64,000 nucleotides of DNA, from contig NZ_JABMLK010000002.1 in NCBI RefSeq assembly GCF_013394855.1, positions 558,001 to 622,000 on the forward strand. Reading direction: 5' to 3'. The stretch is from Limnobaculum xujianqingii. GTDB taxonomy: Bacteria; Pseudomonadota; Gammaproteobacteria; Enterobacterales; Enterobacteriaceae. The notes beneath the pieces were generated by a model, which did not search any database, was not told where the DNA came from, and saw only the letters and a program-made list of their open reading frames with translations. Shown here in pieces: positions 20,695-30,265 of the stretch. Numbering within the stretch: position 1 is the first letter of the stretch; every line of letters begins with the position of its first letter. Made by a program: the position numbers and the translations under genes.

Positions 20695-21754
20695 CTGGAT
20701 ACCCGGTATCGATGTGACCCACTCGGATCCATTCCAATACTGTCGCAGAAATGGCGGCGCTTACATTTCTAGCCGGGGCTACAATATCAATATCCGTAAT
20801 GCCCGGTATAGTGAGTATTAGTGCAGATATCTGAGCGCGGATAAGTGGCTCACCCGGCTGTAGCCGGTTTACGGCCATTGTAACGATGGATGTGATCTGG
20901 CTGGTAGCGTCATTAAAATTGATGCCATCCAGTGTCATATCAAATTCAAAATCAACGGGTTTTATAGTCGGCGAGAATACATAAGCATTACTTGCGGTGA
21001 CTGGACGAACGTTGTCTATGTAATCTTGAGTTGCTTTGATAATTTCATTAGACGGCAAATTATCGTTCGATGTAATAGCAATATCGACCGTTCCCAGCCC
21101 CCGGCGCAACGGATAGACAAACGCCCCCGTGACACCATCCACTTCCAGTGCCCAACGCCGATAATCGTATCGATTGCCTCCCGCCGGTGGTCGGCGGATC
21201 AACTCAAGGTATCTAGCCAGTAAAGCAGCATCGGTTTCAGACTCGGTACCACCAACCATAATGCCAACCATCACCGCACTATCAATACCATAAGGGGCAC
21301 TGACCAACGTCGCCCCCAAGACGCTCGTCATATTGCCTCCGGTACCTGCCGACGACGATGAAGCGCGCATAGTCAATTGACCGCTTTCAGGAAGAGTGCC
21401 TCCCTCAGTCGTAATCCAAGCCAGGCTATCACGCCGAATTTCCAGCCCGACATTGACGGGAGTACCTGGCTCGCCGGTTAATGTGATATTACCGGTGGCG
21501 GTGGTGGCTACCTTTCTTCGCAGTCCGCGCGTTCTCGCGTGCAGTTCCAGATTATCGCTGTCGGCGGTATCCGCAAAGATTTGGCGAACGATCCAGCGCT
21601 GGTCACGATATAGGCCATCTATCGCACTGGCGACAGCGGAAGCCCGAACATGATAATCACTGTCGGGGGTGATGTCGGCATCCGGACGCTGATTGCGAAT
21701 ATCCCGTAACTGGTCATCACGAATTTGCTCAAATTTAGGGGTTAAATGTGGCAT
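20687..21754 (-). CDS. Baseplate J-like protein (Mu gp47)
   Basis: Wedge component of the contractile-tail baseplate, 355 residues. YHVRASAVASAIDGLYRDQRWIVRQIFADTADSDNLELHARTRGL is the family N-terminal signature. GTESDAALLARYLELIRRPPAGGNRYDYRRWALEVDGVTGAFVYP matches the baseplate J domain. Overlaps gp46 and gp48 in a tight late operon. Confidence 0.92.
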   Translation of the reverse strand: MPHLTPKFEQIRDDQLRDIRNQRPDADITPDSDYHVRASAVASAIDGLYRDQRWIVRQIFADTADSDNLELHARTRGLRRKVATTATGNITLTGEPGTPVNVGLEIRRDSLAWITTEGGTLPESGQLTMRASSSSAGTGGNMTSVLGATLVSAPYGIDSAVMVGIMVGGTESETDAALLARYLELIRRPPAGGNRYDYRRWALEVDGVTGAFVYPLRRGLGTVDIAITSNDNLPSNEIIKATQDYIDNVRPVTASNAYVFSPTIKPVDFEFDMTLDGINFNDATSQITSIVTMAVNRLQPGEPLIRAQISALILTIPGITDIDIVAPARNVSAAISATVLEWIRVGHIDTGYPDE

Positions 21755-22104
21755 TAAATAACCCTCACAGGGTGTTTAAAGGTGGCTTCAGTACCCGTCG
21801 CCTCGATAACCGTAATCAGTAACAGTAACCAGCCGGGCTGATAGCGTTCGGCAGTGACCGTGATGCGCTGAGCGCGTTTATCTTTAAGTAAGGGCTGTAA
21901 TGCCTGTTCAGCATATTGCTGGGCAAGTTTGTAAACGCGGGTGACGTCTTTTTCTCGCTGGAGCTCATACAACCGGGAACCTAATAACGGGTCAGCCCAG
22001 TAAGACCCCAGAGGGGTCATTAGACGCAGATACACGGGATTCTCTAGCCCCTGAGAGCGGGAGCCTGTGTAATCGCCAGTTGAGGTATTAATGAGCATAT
22101 CCAT
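21754..22104 (-). CDS. Baseplate protein, Mu gp46 family (gpW/gp25-like)
   Basis: 116 residues, related to the lysozyme-like GPW/gp25 wedge proteins. YLRLMTPLGSYWADPLLGSRLYELQREKDV is distinctive. ATG 22104 is preferred because the sequence before it (GGCTGCATG) parallels that before gp32 (GGCGGCATG) at the same distance from a shared promoter box. First gene after that box, so it may head its own transcript. Confidence 0.88.
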   Translation of the reverse strand: MDMLINTSTGDYTGSRSQGLENPVYLRLMTPLGSYWADPLLGSRLYELQREKDVTRVYKLAQQYAEQALQPLLKDKRAQRITVTAERYQPGWLLLLITVIEATGTEATFKHPVRVI

Positions 22105-22105
22105 G

Positions 22106-22171
22106 CAGCCATTATTGCCGCACGGATAAAAATAAGAGAGGTGATGGGGTTCAGTGGGTCGGATTACTGCT
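22106..22171 (-). promoter_or_regulatory. Candidate late promoter with activator box (copy 3)
   Basis: Minus-strand box ACCCACTGAACCC at 22147-22159, followed by CATCACCTCTCT and an AT-rich -10 region. The box ends 42 bases before the gp46 ATG, the same distance as at 34204. 25 bases are shared with that copy, apart from one substitution. Confidence 0.6.
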
Positions 22172-22799
22172 TAGGTTCTGAGGTTGTGCCACCGGAATCA
22201 CCGTCATGAATATGACCTTGAACGCTGACTTTGCCCGCGACGATATCTTGCGTTGCTTTTATGCCGCCGTCAACTGTTGCGCCACTCCCTCCCGATATTG
22301 CCATCCCACCTTGCCCGGTAATTTTACTCTTGGCCGTAACTTGCTCACTCGCGGTCAGCATAGGGGTATTAAAATCAGCGTTATTCGAGGCATTCACTTC
22401 ATAGGTTTTACACTTAATACGATAAATGTCGCAATCGACATCAATAATACGACCTCGCTTGAGGACAATCTTTGCACCTTCATCGGTATAGATGGCCACC
22501 TCACCCGTGACCAGCCCCTTAATGCGATATCCCCCGTGCTCAGTCGCAATAATTACGCTGTGGCTGGTCATTCCATTTAAGGGTAAGGCAATCACCTGAG
22601 TACCGGCGGGCGGGTTAGAAGTGAAACCGTAATGCTGATACAGCTCAGCATCCTGAAACGTCTCCCCAGCAAGCCCTTCACCCTGAAGGGTCTGCACTGA
22701 GCCCGCGCTGTTAACGCGGGTTAAAACGCCCCTAAAGGCTTGTCTAATGCCACTTAATGCACGTTGAACTTGGGCTTTAATGGTACTGGCTTGCATCAT
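22164..22799 (-). CDS. Baseplate spike protein (Mu gp45)
   Basis: Membrane-piercing central spike, 211 residues, homologue of P2 gpV. AELYQHYGFTSNPPAGTQVIALPLNGMTSHSVIIATEHG is the OB-fold region. The C-terminal part GQGGMAISGGSGATVDGGIKATQDIVAGKVSVQGHIHDGDSGG forms a beta-helix needle, and its HIHDGD motif fits the metal-binding tip. Confidence 0.88.
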   Translation of the reverse strand: MMQASTIKAQVQRALSGIRQAFRGVLTRVNSAGSVQTLQGEGLAGETFQDAELYQHYGFTSNPPAGTQVIALPLNGMTSHSVIIATEHGGYRIKGLVTGEVAIYTDEGAKIVLKRGRIIDVDCDIYRIKCKTYEVNASNNADFNTPMLTASEQVTAKSKITGQGGMAISGGSGATVDGGIKATQDIVAGKVSVQGHIHDGDSGGTTSEPKQ

Positions 22800-22811
22800 G
22801 GCAAATCCCCT

Positions 22812-24080
22812 TTATTTATTACTGGCATCAATGATGGCCACCTTGTCTGATTTCTTTTTGCCTTTACGTTTCTTTTTCTTCTCAACGTAGGCGTCGGGGA
22901 TAAACACACCGTCATACTTAAGCCGGAGCTGGGTGATTGTTCCCCCGGAGCGGCCGCCCAGAAAACTCCGCCCAATCAGGAAATAAACGTCGTCGATATC
23001 CATCGGCTCACAGATGACATGAATACGCTGGCCAGGCTGCCATAAGATGCCGTCAGATGTCCGGTGACCATGAACCTCACCGACCAAGTCAAAGCTGTTT
23101 AACTTCGCATCAGACATGATTTTTCGGGCGCGGTACCGGAGCTGCTCCTGGTTATCGATATCACCACAGACCACGATATTGGGACGGTAATAAGGAACAT
23201 CAGGGTCGGTGACGACCACCTTCAGGTTATGGGTGCCGACTTCCGGACTGCTGCTGACATAAGCAATATCATCGTATTCATCCTCACTGGGTTCACTGGC
23301 ACTACTCAACGAACGGGCCTGACGACCAGTTGAAGAATTTGACGCATCAATCACGGCGACATCGCCTTTTTTGCCTCGTTTGCCCTGAGCATGACCTTGG
23401 CCCAATACCGTCAGTTCGGAATAACACCCCAGCACGGAGTCAGTTTCATCCAGCGATATCAGGTTATTTTCTTCGCCGTCGAAACGCATAATCAAGGTCG
23501 CGACTGGCGGTTGGGTATAGTCTACGCCGCCAACGACTAACGTTCCGTCAGGTTCAAACCACGGCCACAGACCTCGGGCCGCTGCTGCTTTCTCCAGCGT
23601 ATCCCAGGCTTTCTCACCGGGCTCGACCGTGATTTTATCGGTCTGAATGGTGCTGTCGGCATCGATACGTATTTTTGTGATACCTAACGGGCGCACCACG
23701 TTTGCAACAATTTCCTCAAGACTAAGCTGCTTAGCGGTGAATATCGGCGTTGTACAATCCATCAGAATACCGGCTTTATCCCGACCATTCAGTGAGAGTA
23801 CGACCTGCTTGCGGGCAACTGAGCGCTGACGGCGGTCAATTCGCCCCTCTAACACCACATCATCGCCCACTTTAACCAGTACCGGCATACCTTTCTTAAT
23901 GTCATTCGGAAAGATACCGTCAGGAATACCCAGAGACACACTCCAACCATCAGCCGGGATAAGAAAATCAGACTCAATGCAGTACCGGTTCCAGTCACTT
24001 CGGGACTGACCGTTCACCACAATGGTGACTTTATCCGGATCGATATCCTGCTCTGGCTGCTGCTTATCGGGCGTAGGCAT
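22812..24080 (-). CDS. Tail hub protein (Mu gp44 / gpP, P2 gpD-like)
   Basis: Baseplate hub onto which the spike docks, 422 residues against about 380 in Mu. DKVTIVVNGQSRSDWNRYCIESDFLIPADGWSVSLG is the N-terminal family signature. It carries two short inserts ending in nearly the same peptide: GDVAVIDASN (about residue 248) and the extreme C-terminal DKVAIIDASNK after a Lys-rich stretch. The same peptide also ends an unrelated secreted protein of this phage (42849-43343). Overlaps gp43 by 17 bases. Confidence 0.88.
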   Translation of the reverse strand: MPTPDKQQPEQDIDPDKVTIVVNGQSRSDWNRYCIESDFLIPADGWSVSLGIPDGIFPNDIKKGMPVLVKVGDDVVLEGRIDRRQRSVARKQVVLSLNGRDKAGILMDCTTPIFTAKQLSLEEIVANVVRPLGITKIRIDADSTIQTDKITVEPGEKAWDTLEKAAAARGLWPWFEPDGTLVVGGVDYTQPPVATLIMRFDGEENNLISLDETDSVLGCYSELTVLGQGHAQGKRGKKGDVAVIDASNSSTGRQARSLSSASEPSEDEYDDIAYVSSSPEVGTHNLKVVVTDPDVPYYRPNIVVCGDIDNQEQLRYRARKIMSDAKLNSFDLVGEVHGHRTSDGILWQPGQRIHVICEPMDIDDVYFLIGRSFLGGRSGGTITQLRLKYDGVFIPDAYVEKKKKRKGKKKSDKVAIIDASNK

Positions 24081-25380
24081 AAATTAACTCTCCGGATTGA
24101 ATGTTATTGACGTCGCGCAAATGAGGATTAAGGCGCTGGAGCTCGTTGGCACGGTCATAATTGCCGTACCATTTATGAGCCAGAAGATGAAGATTACACG
24201 GGCTTTCAACCAGCCGACGTACCAGCGGCGGGCGCGCTGTTATGGCGGCGTTCCCGAGGTTTTGGATATCCAGGGCGATACCTTTCATGCTGTCGATCAG
24301 TGGCTGCCAGCGGATGGCGATATCAGTTTCAGCACTGCTGGCAATATCCAACGTCGGGGTATACACCTCACGAACGGTGTCAATGGCCAGTTGTAACGTC
24401 ACCCGGACATCATTAACAATCAGCTCAATATCGTCCGGAGACAGAGTTTCAACGATATCCTTCTCACTCAAGATATTGGCCGCATTACCGGCCAATGAGG
24501 CGGCGGTTTCAACGGCCACGGCCGCAACCAGTTCTTTAATATCATCCACGGTTGCACCGTTGGGAATGCCGGTCGGCGAGTCTTTTTCGCCGCTAATCAG
24601 CGCAGCCGGCAGATGGATAACCTCATCATGCAGGGCCTTCGTATCTTTCCAATTGGCAACGATGGTCGAGCCGCTATAACTGCTATAGCTGCCCTGATTA
24701 TTTTTGATACTGGATGTAGAGTCATGAGATTTGAAACTGAGCGCCGAGCGTAAGTCACTCAGGAAGGCTGACGGGTAGTTTAGAAAGTCCCGAACGCTAC
24801 TGATAAAACCGACAATCTCACCGCGCCAGATTGTCACCATACCCACCATCGCGCCAAGCAATGCTTTAGCCTTGGCCATGTATTTCTGAACCATCCGGAT
24901 AGGGGCCATAATGGTATCGAACAAGTCTTGAGCCATATCCATCAACCCCTGAATTTTATTGAAGAGTTCATCAATAAACGAGGTCGAGTATTCATTGGTA
25001 AAAAAAGGATTACCGGGAGTGCACTCAAGAAAGACCAGCTCAACAACGCAGTAATCAGGCATATCCGCTTCATGATAGGCCCCGTACTCAATGCACTGCA
25101 TGTTCGGCATGGAACCGAAAACAGGATGAATCAGCTCATCACCGCCGTATTCATCCAGAGCTGCAATCAGCGCCTGCAAATTCTGTTCGTAAGTATCACC
25201 CCAAAATACAGCAGTCATACGCAGATTACGGGGCTTGCGTCCTAAATCCTCTACGTCACCGCCGTCCACATAAGGATACTCATGGACAGCCACATCCCGG
25301 CTACCGGTATCGCGAGTGCAAATAACATCAAAAGTGACCTTGCGAAATGAGGCCGGGAGCATTCCATCTGACCATGACAT
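24064..25380 (-). CDS. DNA circularisation/tail protein (Mu gp43, gpN family)
   Basis: 438 residues. The N-terminal MLPASFRKVTFDVICTRDTGSRDVAVHEYPYVDGGDVEDLGRKPR is diagnostic of the DNA_circ_N family. The C-terminus HKWYGNYDRANELQRLNPHLRDVNNIQSGELIYAYAR resembles a LysM-like peptidoglycan-binding motif. Mu gpN both protects injected DNA ends and is a tail component. Confidence 0.9.
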   Translation of the reverse strand: MSWSDGMLPASFRKVTFDVICTRDTGSRDVAVHEYPYVDGGDVEDLGRKPRNLRMTAVFWGDTYEQNLQALIAALDEYGGDELIHPVFGSMPNMQCIEYGAYHEADMPDYCVVELVFLECTPGNPFFTNEYSTSFIDELFNKIQGLMDMAQDLFDTIMAPIRMVQKYMAKAKALLGAMVGMVTIWRGEIVGFISSVRDFLNYPSAFLSDLRSALSFKSHDSTSSIKNNQGSYSSYSGSTIVANWKDTKALHDEVIHLPAALISGEKDSPTGIPNGATVDDIKELVAAVAVETAASLAGNAANILSEKDIVETLSPDDIELIVNDVRVTLQLAIDTVREVYTPTLDIASSAETDIAIRWQPLIDSMKGIALDIQNLGNAAITARPPLVRRLVESPCNLHLLAHKWYGNYDRANELQRLNPHLRDVNNIQSGELIYAYAR

Positions 25381-27683
25381 TATACCGGCCCTCCGGGTAT
25401 GCCGCGCTGGCTTTGGGTATTGTTATACTCGTTAACTATTTCAGCCACTTTCCGACCGTCAATCTCAAGCTTTGTTGTCACCTGAACCGGCTGAGGTGGG
25501 GGTTGCAATGAGCCCGTTGGATTGATATTTAGCGACGTGGCGGCGAGTACTTTTTTAGCCATCTCATCAAACGGGTTGACCTGAATAGCGCTGATAGGTT
25601 GCGTCTGCTCATCACCATTCCACACCTGTTTAATGGGTGAAAAAACTTTATCATCCAACCATTTGTTAGGGTTGAATCCTTTCTCTTCGAGCCATCCGTT
25701 GATTTTTTAGCCTCGCGCGTCGCCTTTTTCCTTGGCTAAGTCCGCTGCGGACATACCTCTTTTCGCTGCCTCTTCCTTGATATTCCATTGTTCTGTTACT
25801 AATGCCAGAGCGGTATCAACAATCCCTGTACTCATGTCGGGTTTATCAAGTTTATCGTCATCATCTTTACCAAAGAGACCACCCTCAGGCCAATTGGTGA
25901 CTTCGACAGGTATCGCGCCAGCTACGCTCTGAGTCAAGCCCGGTAAGCCCGGAATACCGATACCGCTTTTAGAACCAGGGAACTTGAGGCCACCGCCATT
26001 CCCACCCATTCCACCACCGAGCATTTTAATACCACCAAAGACGGCCGCTGCTGCTGCCATCGCTTTAATGGCATCGGTAGCACCGACGACAATGGTTGTT
26101 AAGCCTGGATAGGCGCTACTGTATTCGGTTAATTTGTCGGACAGGTCGCCGAGAGCGTTAGATAATGGATCCATAGCCTTAATTTCGGCAAAGTCCTTGG
26201 CGTTATTCAACTGATTAACCTTGAAGTCAGGTGTGCTTTTCATTACCTCAAAACCAATGTCAACCGCAGATAATTCACCGGGCTTAAGATTACGTTGTGC
26301 ATTACTTTTATCCGCAACCCCTTTGGCATATTCACGATTTGACCGATAGCCCACTAATGCCATCATGGCTTGCTGATCACTAATTACAGAACCGGCAGCA
26401 GAACCATCAAGAGTTTTCTTCATGGATGTATATAGTTGTTCTTTTTCCGTCCCTTTAGCTTGCAGATAGCGTTTCTCCATCTTTTGATACGCAGGGTCAT
26501 TGGCAACCACGGTATCAACAATATTCATAAACGCATCAAATTGATTAGTACCTTTTCCCTTAGCTTCTGCCAGTGTTCCCGGAAGGTCGATCCCCTTACC
26601 ATTAACTTTAACTTTAGCTAACGCGCGTTTAGCATCTTGGCTATTCATTTTGGTCAGCAGGTTAATCATATTGGTACCCGCCTCATCGCTGGATCCTGCT
26701 GTAATGGCGGCAGCCTGATTAGCACTCAATATGGTAGCAAGGTCATCCAAGCCCCCCATACCAAGATTACCAGCAGCGGCAAATTGTTTCGGCAGCGAAC
26801 GGGCCATATCCGATAGCTCAAAACTACCTTCCTGACCCGCGACAAGAGTCATATTCAGCGCCGTGGCCATATCCTCATCTTTAATACCAAAGGTCGTCTT
26901 AAGCGCTTTCATAATATTAACCACGTCTGCCGGTGCCGCTTCTGCTGATGTGGCAAATTTTTGGATGACAGGTAATAGGGATTTAGCTGAATCAATATTT
27001 ACAGCGCCCGAAGCTAACATGATGTCCAATGCCTCTGCGGCTGTTTCTTTTGAACCGCCACTTTGAGTGACCGCACCTTCAATCATTGTATCCATGTTTT
27101 TCATGCCAGCTTGACGTTCTTCAACACCGCCATCGGCATAAGCGGTATTAGCCATCAATGCTAAACGCTTTTTGTAGGACATATTATTTCGCACTGGCTG
27201 AGCTATCACTGCACTGGCTGCGGTAATCCCGCCAACGATAGCGCCACCCGTTAAGGCCATGCCTTTGGCGCGCTGAAACATCGACATCTGTTGATTAACG
27301 CCACCAAGCTCGGTCTTCAGGGAGCCAATGCGCTTTTGCATACCGGCATAGGCGCGGGATTGTTCATTCGCTGACATCGTGCCAGATCGGGCGAGACGGT
27401 TATAAGCCGCTTCGGTTTGCTGAATTTCACGACGAATTTGTTGTTCAGAACGGATACCTAAAGTCGAGCGGGCCGACGCAGAACGGCGCATTTCGTCGGC
27501 CAAGGTGCGACTGGCTTTGATGCCGGTGTCTGCGGATTTCTTCTGCTCGCCGGCAAGTTTATCCGTGGCTTTTTGGGCGGCCGTTGAGCCCTTAACCACA
27601 TCTTGCAGGGTTTTGTTAATGACCTTCGAGGCGTTATCACGAGCAAACAGGGTGAGCGCAAGATTCAAACCACTTCGTGACAT
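25380..27683 (-). pseudogene. Tape measure protein (Mu gp42), split by in-frame TAA
   Basis: Sets tail length and threads the tube. The N-terminal part, ATG 27683 to the TAA at 25707-25709, has 658 residues: coiled coil, a TP901-type core (MKNMDTMIEGAVTQSGG..., NIMKALKTTFGIKDEDMATALNM), then membrane-like Ala/Gly stretches. Reading continues in the same frame past the stop as KINGWLEEKGFNPNKWLDDK and another ~90 residues to 25380. Read-through would give 767 codons. The tail piece could only restart at TTG 25658. The stop lies in GGC-TAA-AAA-ATC, so one base change explains it. Probably inactivating for tail assembly. Confidence 0.82.
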
Positions 27684-27685
27684 CC

Positions 27686-28212
27686 TTAACCTCTCTTCTT
27701 ACGTTTTGAGACCACGCGTTTACGGGTGGTTTTGGTGCCCTGACCACCGCGAGAGCGTTTTCGCCCCTTCACGATGGCCAGTGCATCAAGATAACCATTG
27801 AGCTCCGTGTCGGTCATCTGACCTATTTGCTGTTCACTGACGCCGCATTCACCGAGGGCGAGGACAACGGTTCGATATCCGGCAAGGAGTTCACAGCGGC
27901 CAACCTCTTTTTTTTAGCGTCGGCAATGGCGGCGTTGATAATGTCCAGGTCAGTATCAACCAACCCATCAAGCAACAACGTCGGCGTGATATCCTCCTTA
28001 GGAATATTCCCTAACGAGACCAGCGCCGAGGCCATGACTGCCACACGATAACGCATATTTGCGGCGGGGCTCTCGGTCTCACCGCACGCGTCTTGGGTAT
28101 CGGTCAGGGCGGCAATGGTGTCCTTGATGACCGGAAGTCGCACATCAAACACCCGATGGATAACGCCACCAAACTCAACGCCGTAAACCAGTTTTGGCTT
28201 TTCCTCTATCAC
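27686..28212 (-). CDS. Tail assembly chaperone, -1 frameshift product (gp41-gp41')
   Basis: Fusion made by slipping back one base at A-AAA-AAG. The 0-frame gp41 (27823-28212, 129 residues, ...IADAKKKRLAAVNS) is read to the slip, then the -1 frame gives EVGRCELLAGYRTVVLALGE... and ends KRVVSKRKKRG at 27686. The extension adds about 75 residues with a very basic tail. Two chaperone forms in a fixed ratio, encoded just before the tape measure, are standard in long-tailed phages. The fused stop lies three bases before the tape-measure ATG. Confidence 0.82.
27823..28212 (-). CDS. Tail assembly chaperone, 0-frame product (Mu gp41)
   Basis: 129 residues: EEKPKLVYGVEFGGVIHRVFDVRLPVIKDTIAAL, a family-typical core, then a Ser/Pro-rich end. 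It binds the tape measure during tail assembly. Overlaps gp40 by four bases. See the slippery site at 27909-27915 for the longer form. Confidence 0.85.
   Translation of the reverse strand: MIEEKPKLVYGVEFGGVIHRVFDVRLPVIKDTIAALTDTQDACGETESPAANMRYRVAVMASALVSLGNIPKEDITPTLLLDGLVDTDLDIINAAIADAKKKRLAAVNSLPDIEPLSSPSVNAASVNSK
27909..27915 (-). promoter_or_regulatory. Slippery heptamer for -1 frameshift
   Basis: Within GCT-AAA-AAA-AAG-AGG on the minus strand, A-AAA-AAG fits X-XXY-YYZ with both codons in the 0 frame. A-AAA-AAG is the most efficient -1 site known in E. coli. The run of eight T on the plus strand (27908-27915) marks it. Confidence 0.8.
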
Positions 28213-28583
28213 TCGATCACCTCACGTAATGCCATCATTTTGATATCGCGACGCGCTTCACTGTCTACCGTGTATTTCGCGCCGACGTCGGTGGTAAAAC
28301 AATCCAGGTAAGAGGTGCGCTTACCACCGCTACCACTGAGCGGATAGAGCGTCAGCTTTGCCCCTTCAATGGCCATCCAATCAAGGTCACCATCCAGCGG
28401 CACCACAACGGATAAGTTGATTGCAAATTCAGCAATACCCCGCGAGAAGCCTTTAGCCCGACCCGTCTTGTTCATGGTTTTGACGAGTTTGCGCCCGGTG
28501 GTGGTCTGGATATCCGCATCGACCACCTCCAGTTCTCGACCATCGAGCTCCAACACGATGGAGCCTACATATTCATCTGCCAT
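28209..28583 (-). CDS. Tail tube protein (Mu gp40 / gpM)
   Basis: Inner tube of the contractile tail, 124 residues. GSIVLELDGRELEVVDADIQTTTGRKLVKTMNKTGRAKGFSRG is typical of the family, and the fold is a Hcp-like beta barrel. Follows the sheath gene by 13 bases, the usual order. Confidence 0.9.
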   Translation of the reverse strand: MADEYVGSIVLELDGRELEVVDADIQTTTGRKLVKTMNKTGRAKGFSRGIAEFAINLSVVVPLDGDLDWMAIEGAKLTLYPLSGSGGKRTSYLDCFTTDVGAKYTVDSEARRDIKMMALREVIE

Positions 28584-28596
28584 AGATAACTATCTC

Positions 28597-30018
28597 CTAC
28601 AGATACAGGTCGATACGACCGGCCATAACATGAAGACCATTGACCACATCCGCAGGAATGGCCGCGTTGATCCGATTTGGATCTTGTTCGTCACGCTCAA
28701 CCAACAGCTTTTCAAGGTTGGCGGCGACACGCTCAATAATTTCAAGCGCTTCCAGCTTATACAGCACGTCAATGGTTTCGGATCGAACCTTTGGCGGTGT
28801 ACGCTCGCTGAGTTTTTCACGCGGAAAACGCAGCTCCCAACGCTCAAGGATGGCTTTACGCACATAATCCAGCGTACGGATGGTGGTAATATCCAGCAGT
28901 GAAATATCATCCGCGCCGGCGTCATTGACCATATAGGTCGAAATGGCCCGCACGATACGCACCTTGTCACCGGCACCCACTTCCAGCGGCGTCAGACCGT
29001 TATACAGCGCGGCTTCTTGCTCCGTTCGCCCTGGGCGAGATTCCAGCGGGGTAACATCCAACCCCAAGACAGACAAAGTGTTATAAGGTCGAGCGGGATC
29101 TTCTTCACTGGCCATGACCGCGCCATAGCCGGCCGCAATCTCAAACGGCGCCATCACAGAACCGTTATGCCAGGCAACCGAGAATCGACCCGAGTTAATT
29201 TTTCGGGTCAGGGTTGTTCCGGTTGAGAACGATTTACGCCAGCCGGCAACGCCGATAGCGCCACGTTGCTCCAGAGGGTGGCTCACTGCATCAAGATGAT
29301 CGCGAAATGCCGTGATAGCTTCATCAGTGGCATACGGACAAATCAGGATGTTATGCCCGCCAGCAAAGACCGCCGCTAAGACGTCTTTCACATCTGGGTC
29401 AATAGCGCCGCCTGACATGGGGGTCAGGGTGGAGGTGATGCCGGCGACGGTTGACGCTACCCGCAAAATAATGTCATTACTGGCCGCCCCTTTATTTCGG
29501 GCGGTCAGGACGACAGCCGCTTGGCTGACTTCGGCCGTGAGCGGTAAATCCAACAGCTTACTGACTGCCGTCTGTAATGTGGCCATGAGTGTTTCAGCCG
29601 TATCACCATTGCGCGCAGAAATATCAACGCGCGTTTGCCCCACATAGAGACTGATGACACCACTACCACTCGCGGTACCCGCAAGCTTGACCGAACCAGA
29701 TGCGGCAATCGCCTGAGCGTCATCAGGAATGCCAATAATGCTCAGGTTCAGATACGGATTCGCCTTAATGGCACGCTCCGCCATGATGTGTGCCATCGAA
29801 CCACGACCAAATAGCTCAGCGGCCATAACATCAGAGAACACCGTATGGGATTGCAGCGGCTCCGCCGTGCCGGTAGGTAACACCTGCCCCACAATCAGCA
29901 CTAATTGACGGTTAGCCGGTAAGGTACTGACGGCCAGACGGGTATTAAACTCAATATGCTTACCCGGCTTGCGGATACTGCTTTGGATTTGGTCAAAAGA
30001 AATATTTTTACTGGCCAT
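28597..30018 (-). CDS. Tail sheath protein (Mu gp39 / gpL)
   Basis: Contractile outer sheath, 473 residues. IRKPGKHIEFNTRLA at the N-terminus, GGAIDPDVKDVLAAVFAGGHNILICPYATDEAI in the middle and SLLDITTIRTLDYVRKAILERWELRFPREKLSERTPPKVRSE near the C-terminus are family regions. Overlaps gp38 by 11 bases. Confidence 0.93.
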   Translation of the reverse strand: MASKNISFDQIQSSIRKPGKHIEFNTRLAVSTLPANRQLVLIVGQVLPTGTAEPLQSHTVFSDVMAAELFGRGSMAHIMAERAIKANPYLNLSIIGIPDDAQAIAASGSVKLAGTASGSGVISLYVGQTRVDISARNGDTAETLMATLQTAVSKLLDLPLTAEVSQAAVVLTARNKGAASNDIILRVASTVAGITSTLTPMSGGAIDPDVKDVLAAVFAGGHNILICPYATDEAITAFRDHLDAVSHPLEQRGAIGVAGWRKSFSTGTTLTRKINSGRFSVAWHNGSVMAPFEIAAGYGAVMASEEDPARPYNTLSVLGLDVTPLESRPGRTEQEAALYNGLTPLEVGAGDKVRIVRAISTYMVNDAGADDISLLDITTIRTLDYVRKAILERWELRFPREKLSERTPPKVRSETIDVLYKLEALEIIERVAANLEKLLVERDEQDPNRINAAIPADVVNGLHVMAGRIDLYL

Positions 30019-30265
30019 CCGTCCCCTCCGGTTTGGTTTTTTCTTTCGATTTCGCGGCGGCCGGCAGCGAGCTCTGTGCAGTCACTTCGGGAACCGGGTC
30101 ATTGACAAGGTCTTTGCGAAGTAAATCACCACAGGCCAGGCAGCGACGGTAATACGCATTATCAGGGACAGGCACAATCGCACCGTCCGTGATATAGCGC
30201 TTAGGGTCATCGTGCAGCGGAACATCCACCCCGACTGCGGCAATGACATTAATGGTCTGGGTCAT
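30008..30265 (-). CDS. Small tail-region protein, Mu gp38 family (DUF2635)
   Basis: 85 residues: VPLHDDPKRYITDGAIVPVPDNAYYRRCLACGDLLRKD fits the short DUF2635 proteins placed just upstream of the sheath in Mu-like phages. Function unknown. The CLACGD pair is a possible half zinc site. Confidence 0.75.
   Translation of the reverse strand: MTQTINVIAAVGVDVPLHDDPKRYITDGAIVPVPDNAYYRRCLACGDLLRKDLVNDPVPEVTAQSSLPAAAKSKEKTKPEGTDGQ

Noticed and set aside
23290..23301. Possible fourth late-promoter box (GGGTTCACTGGC)
   Set aside because: Inside gp44 coding sequence, at least two mismatches to the box, no -10 region in the right place.
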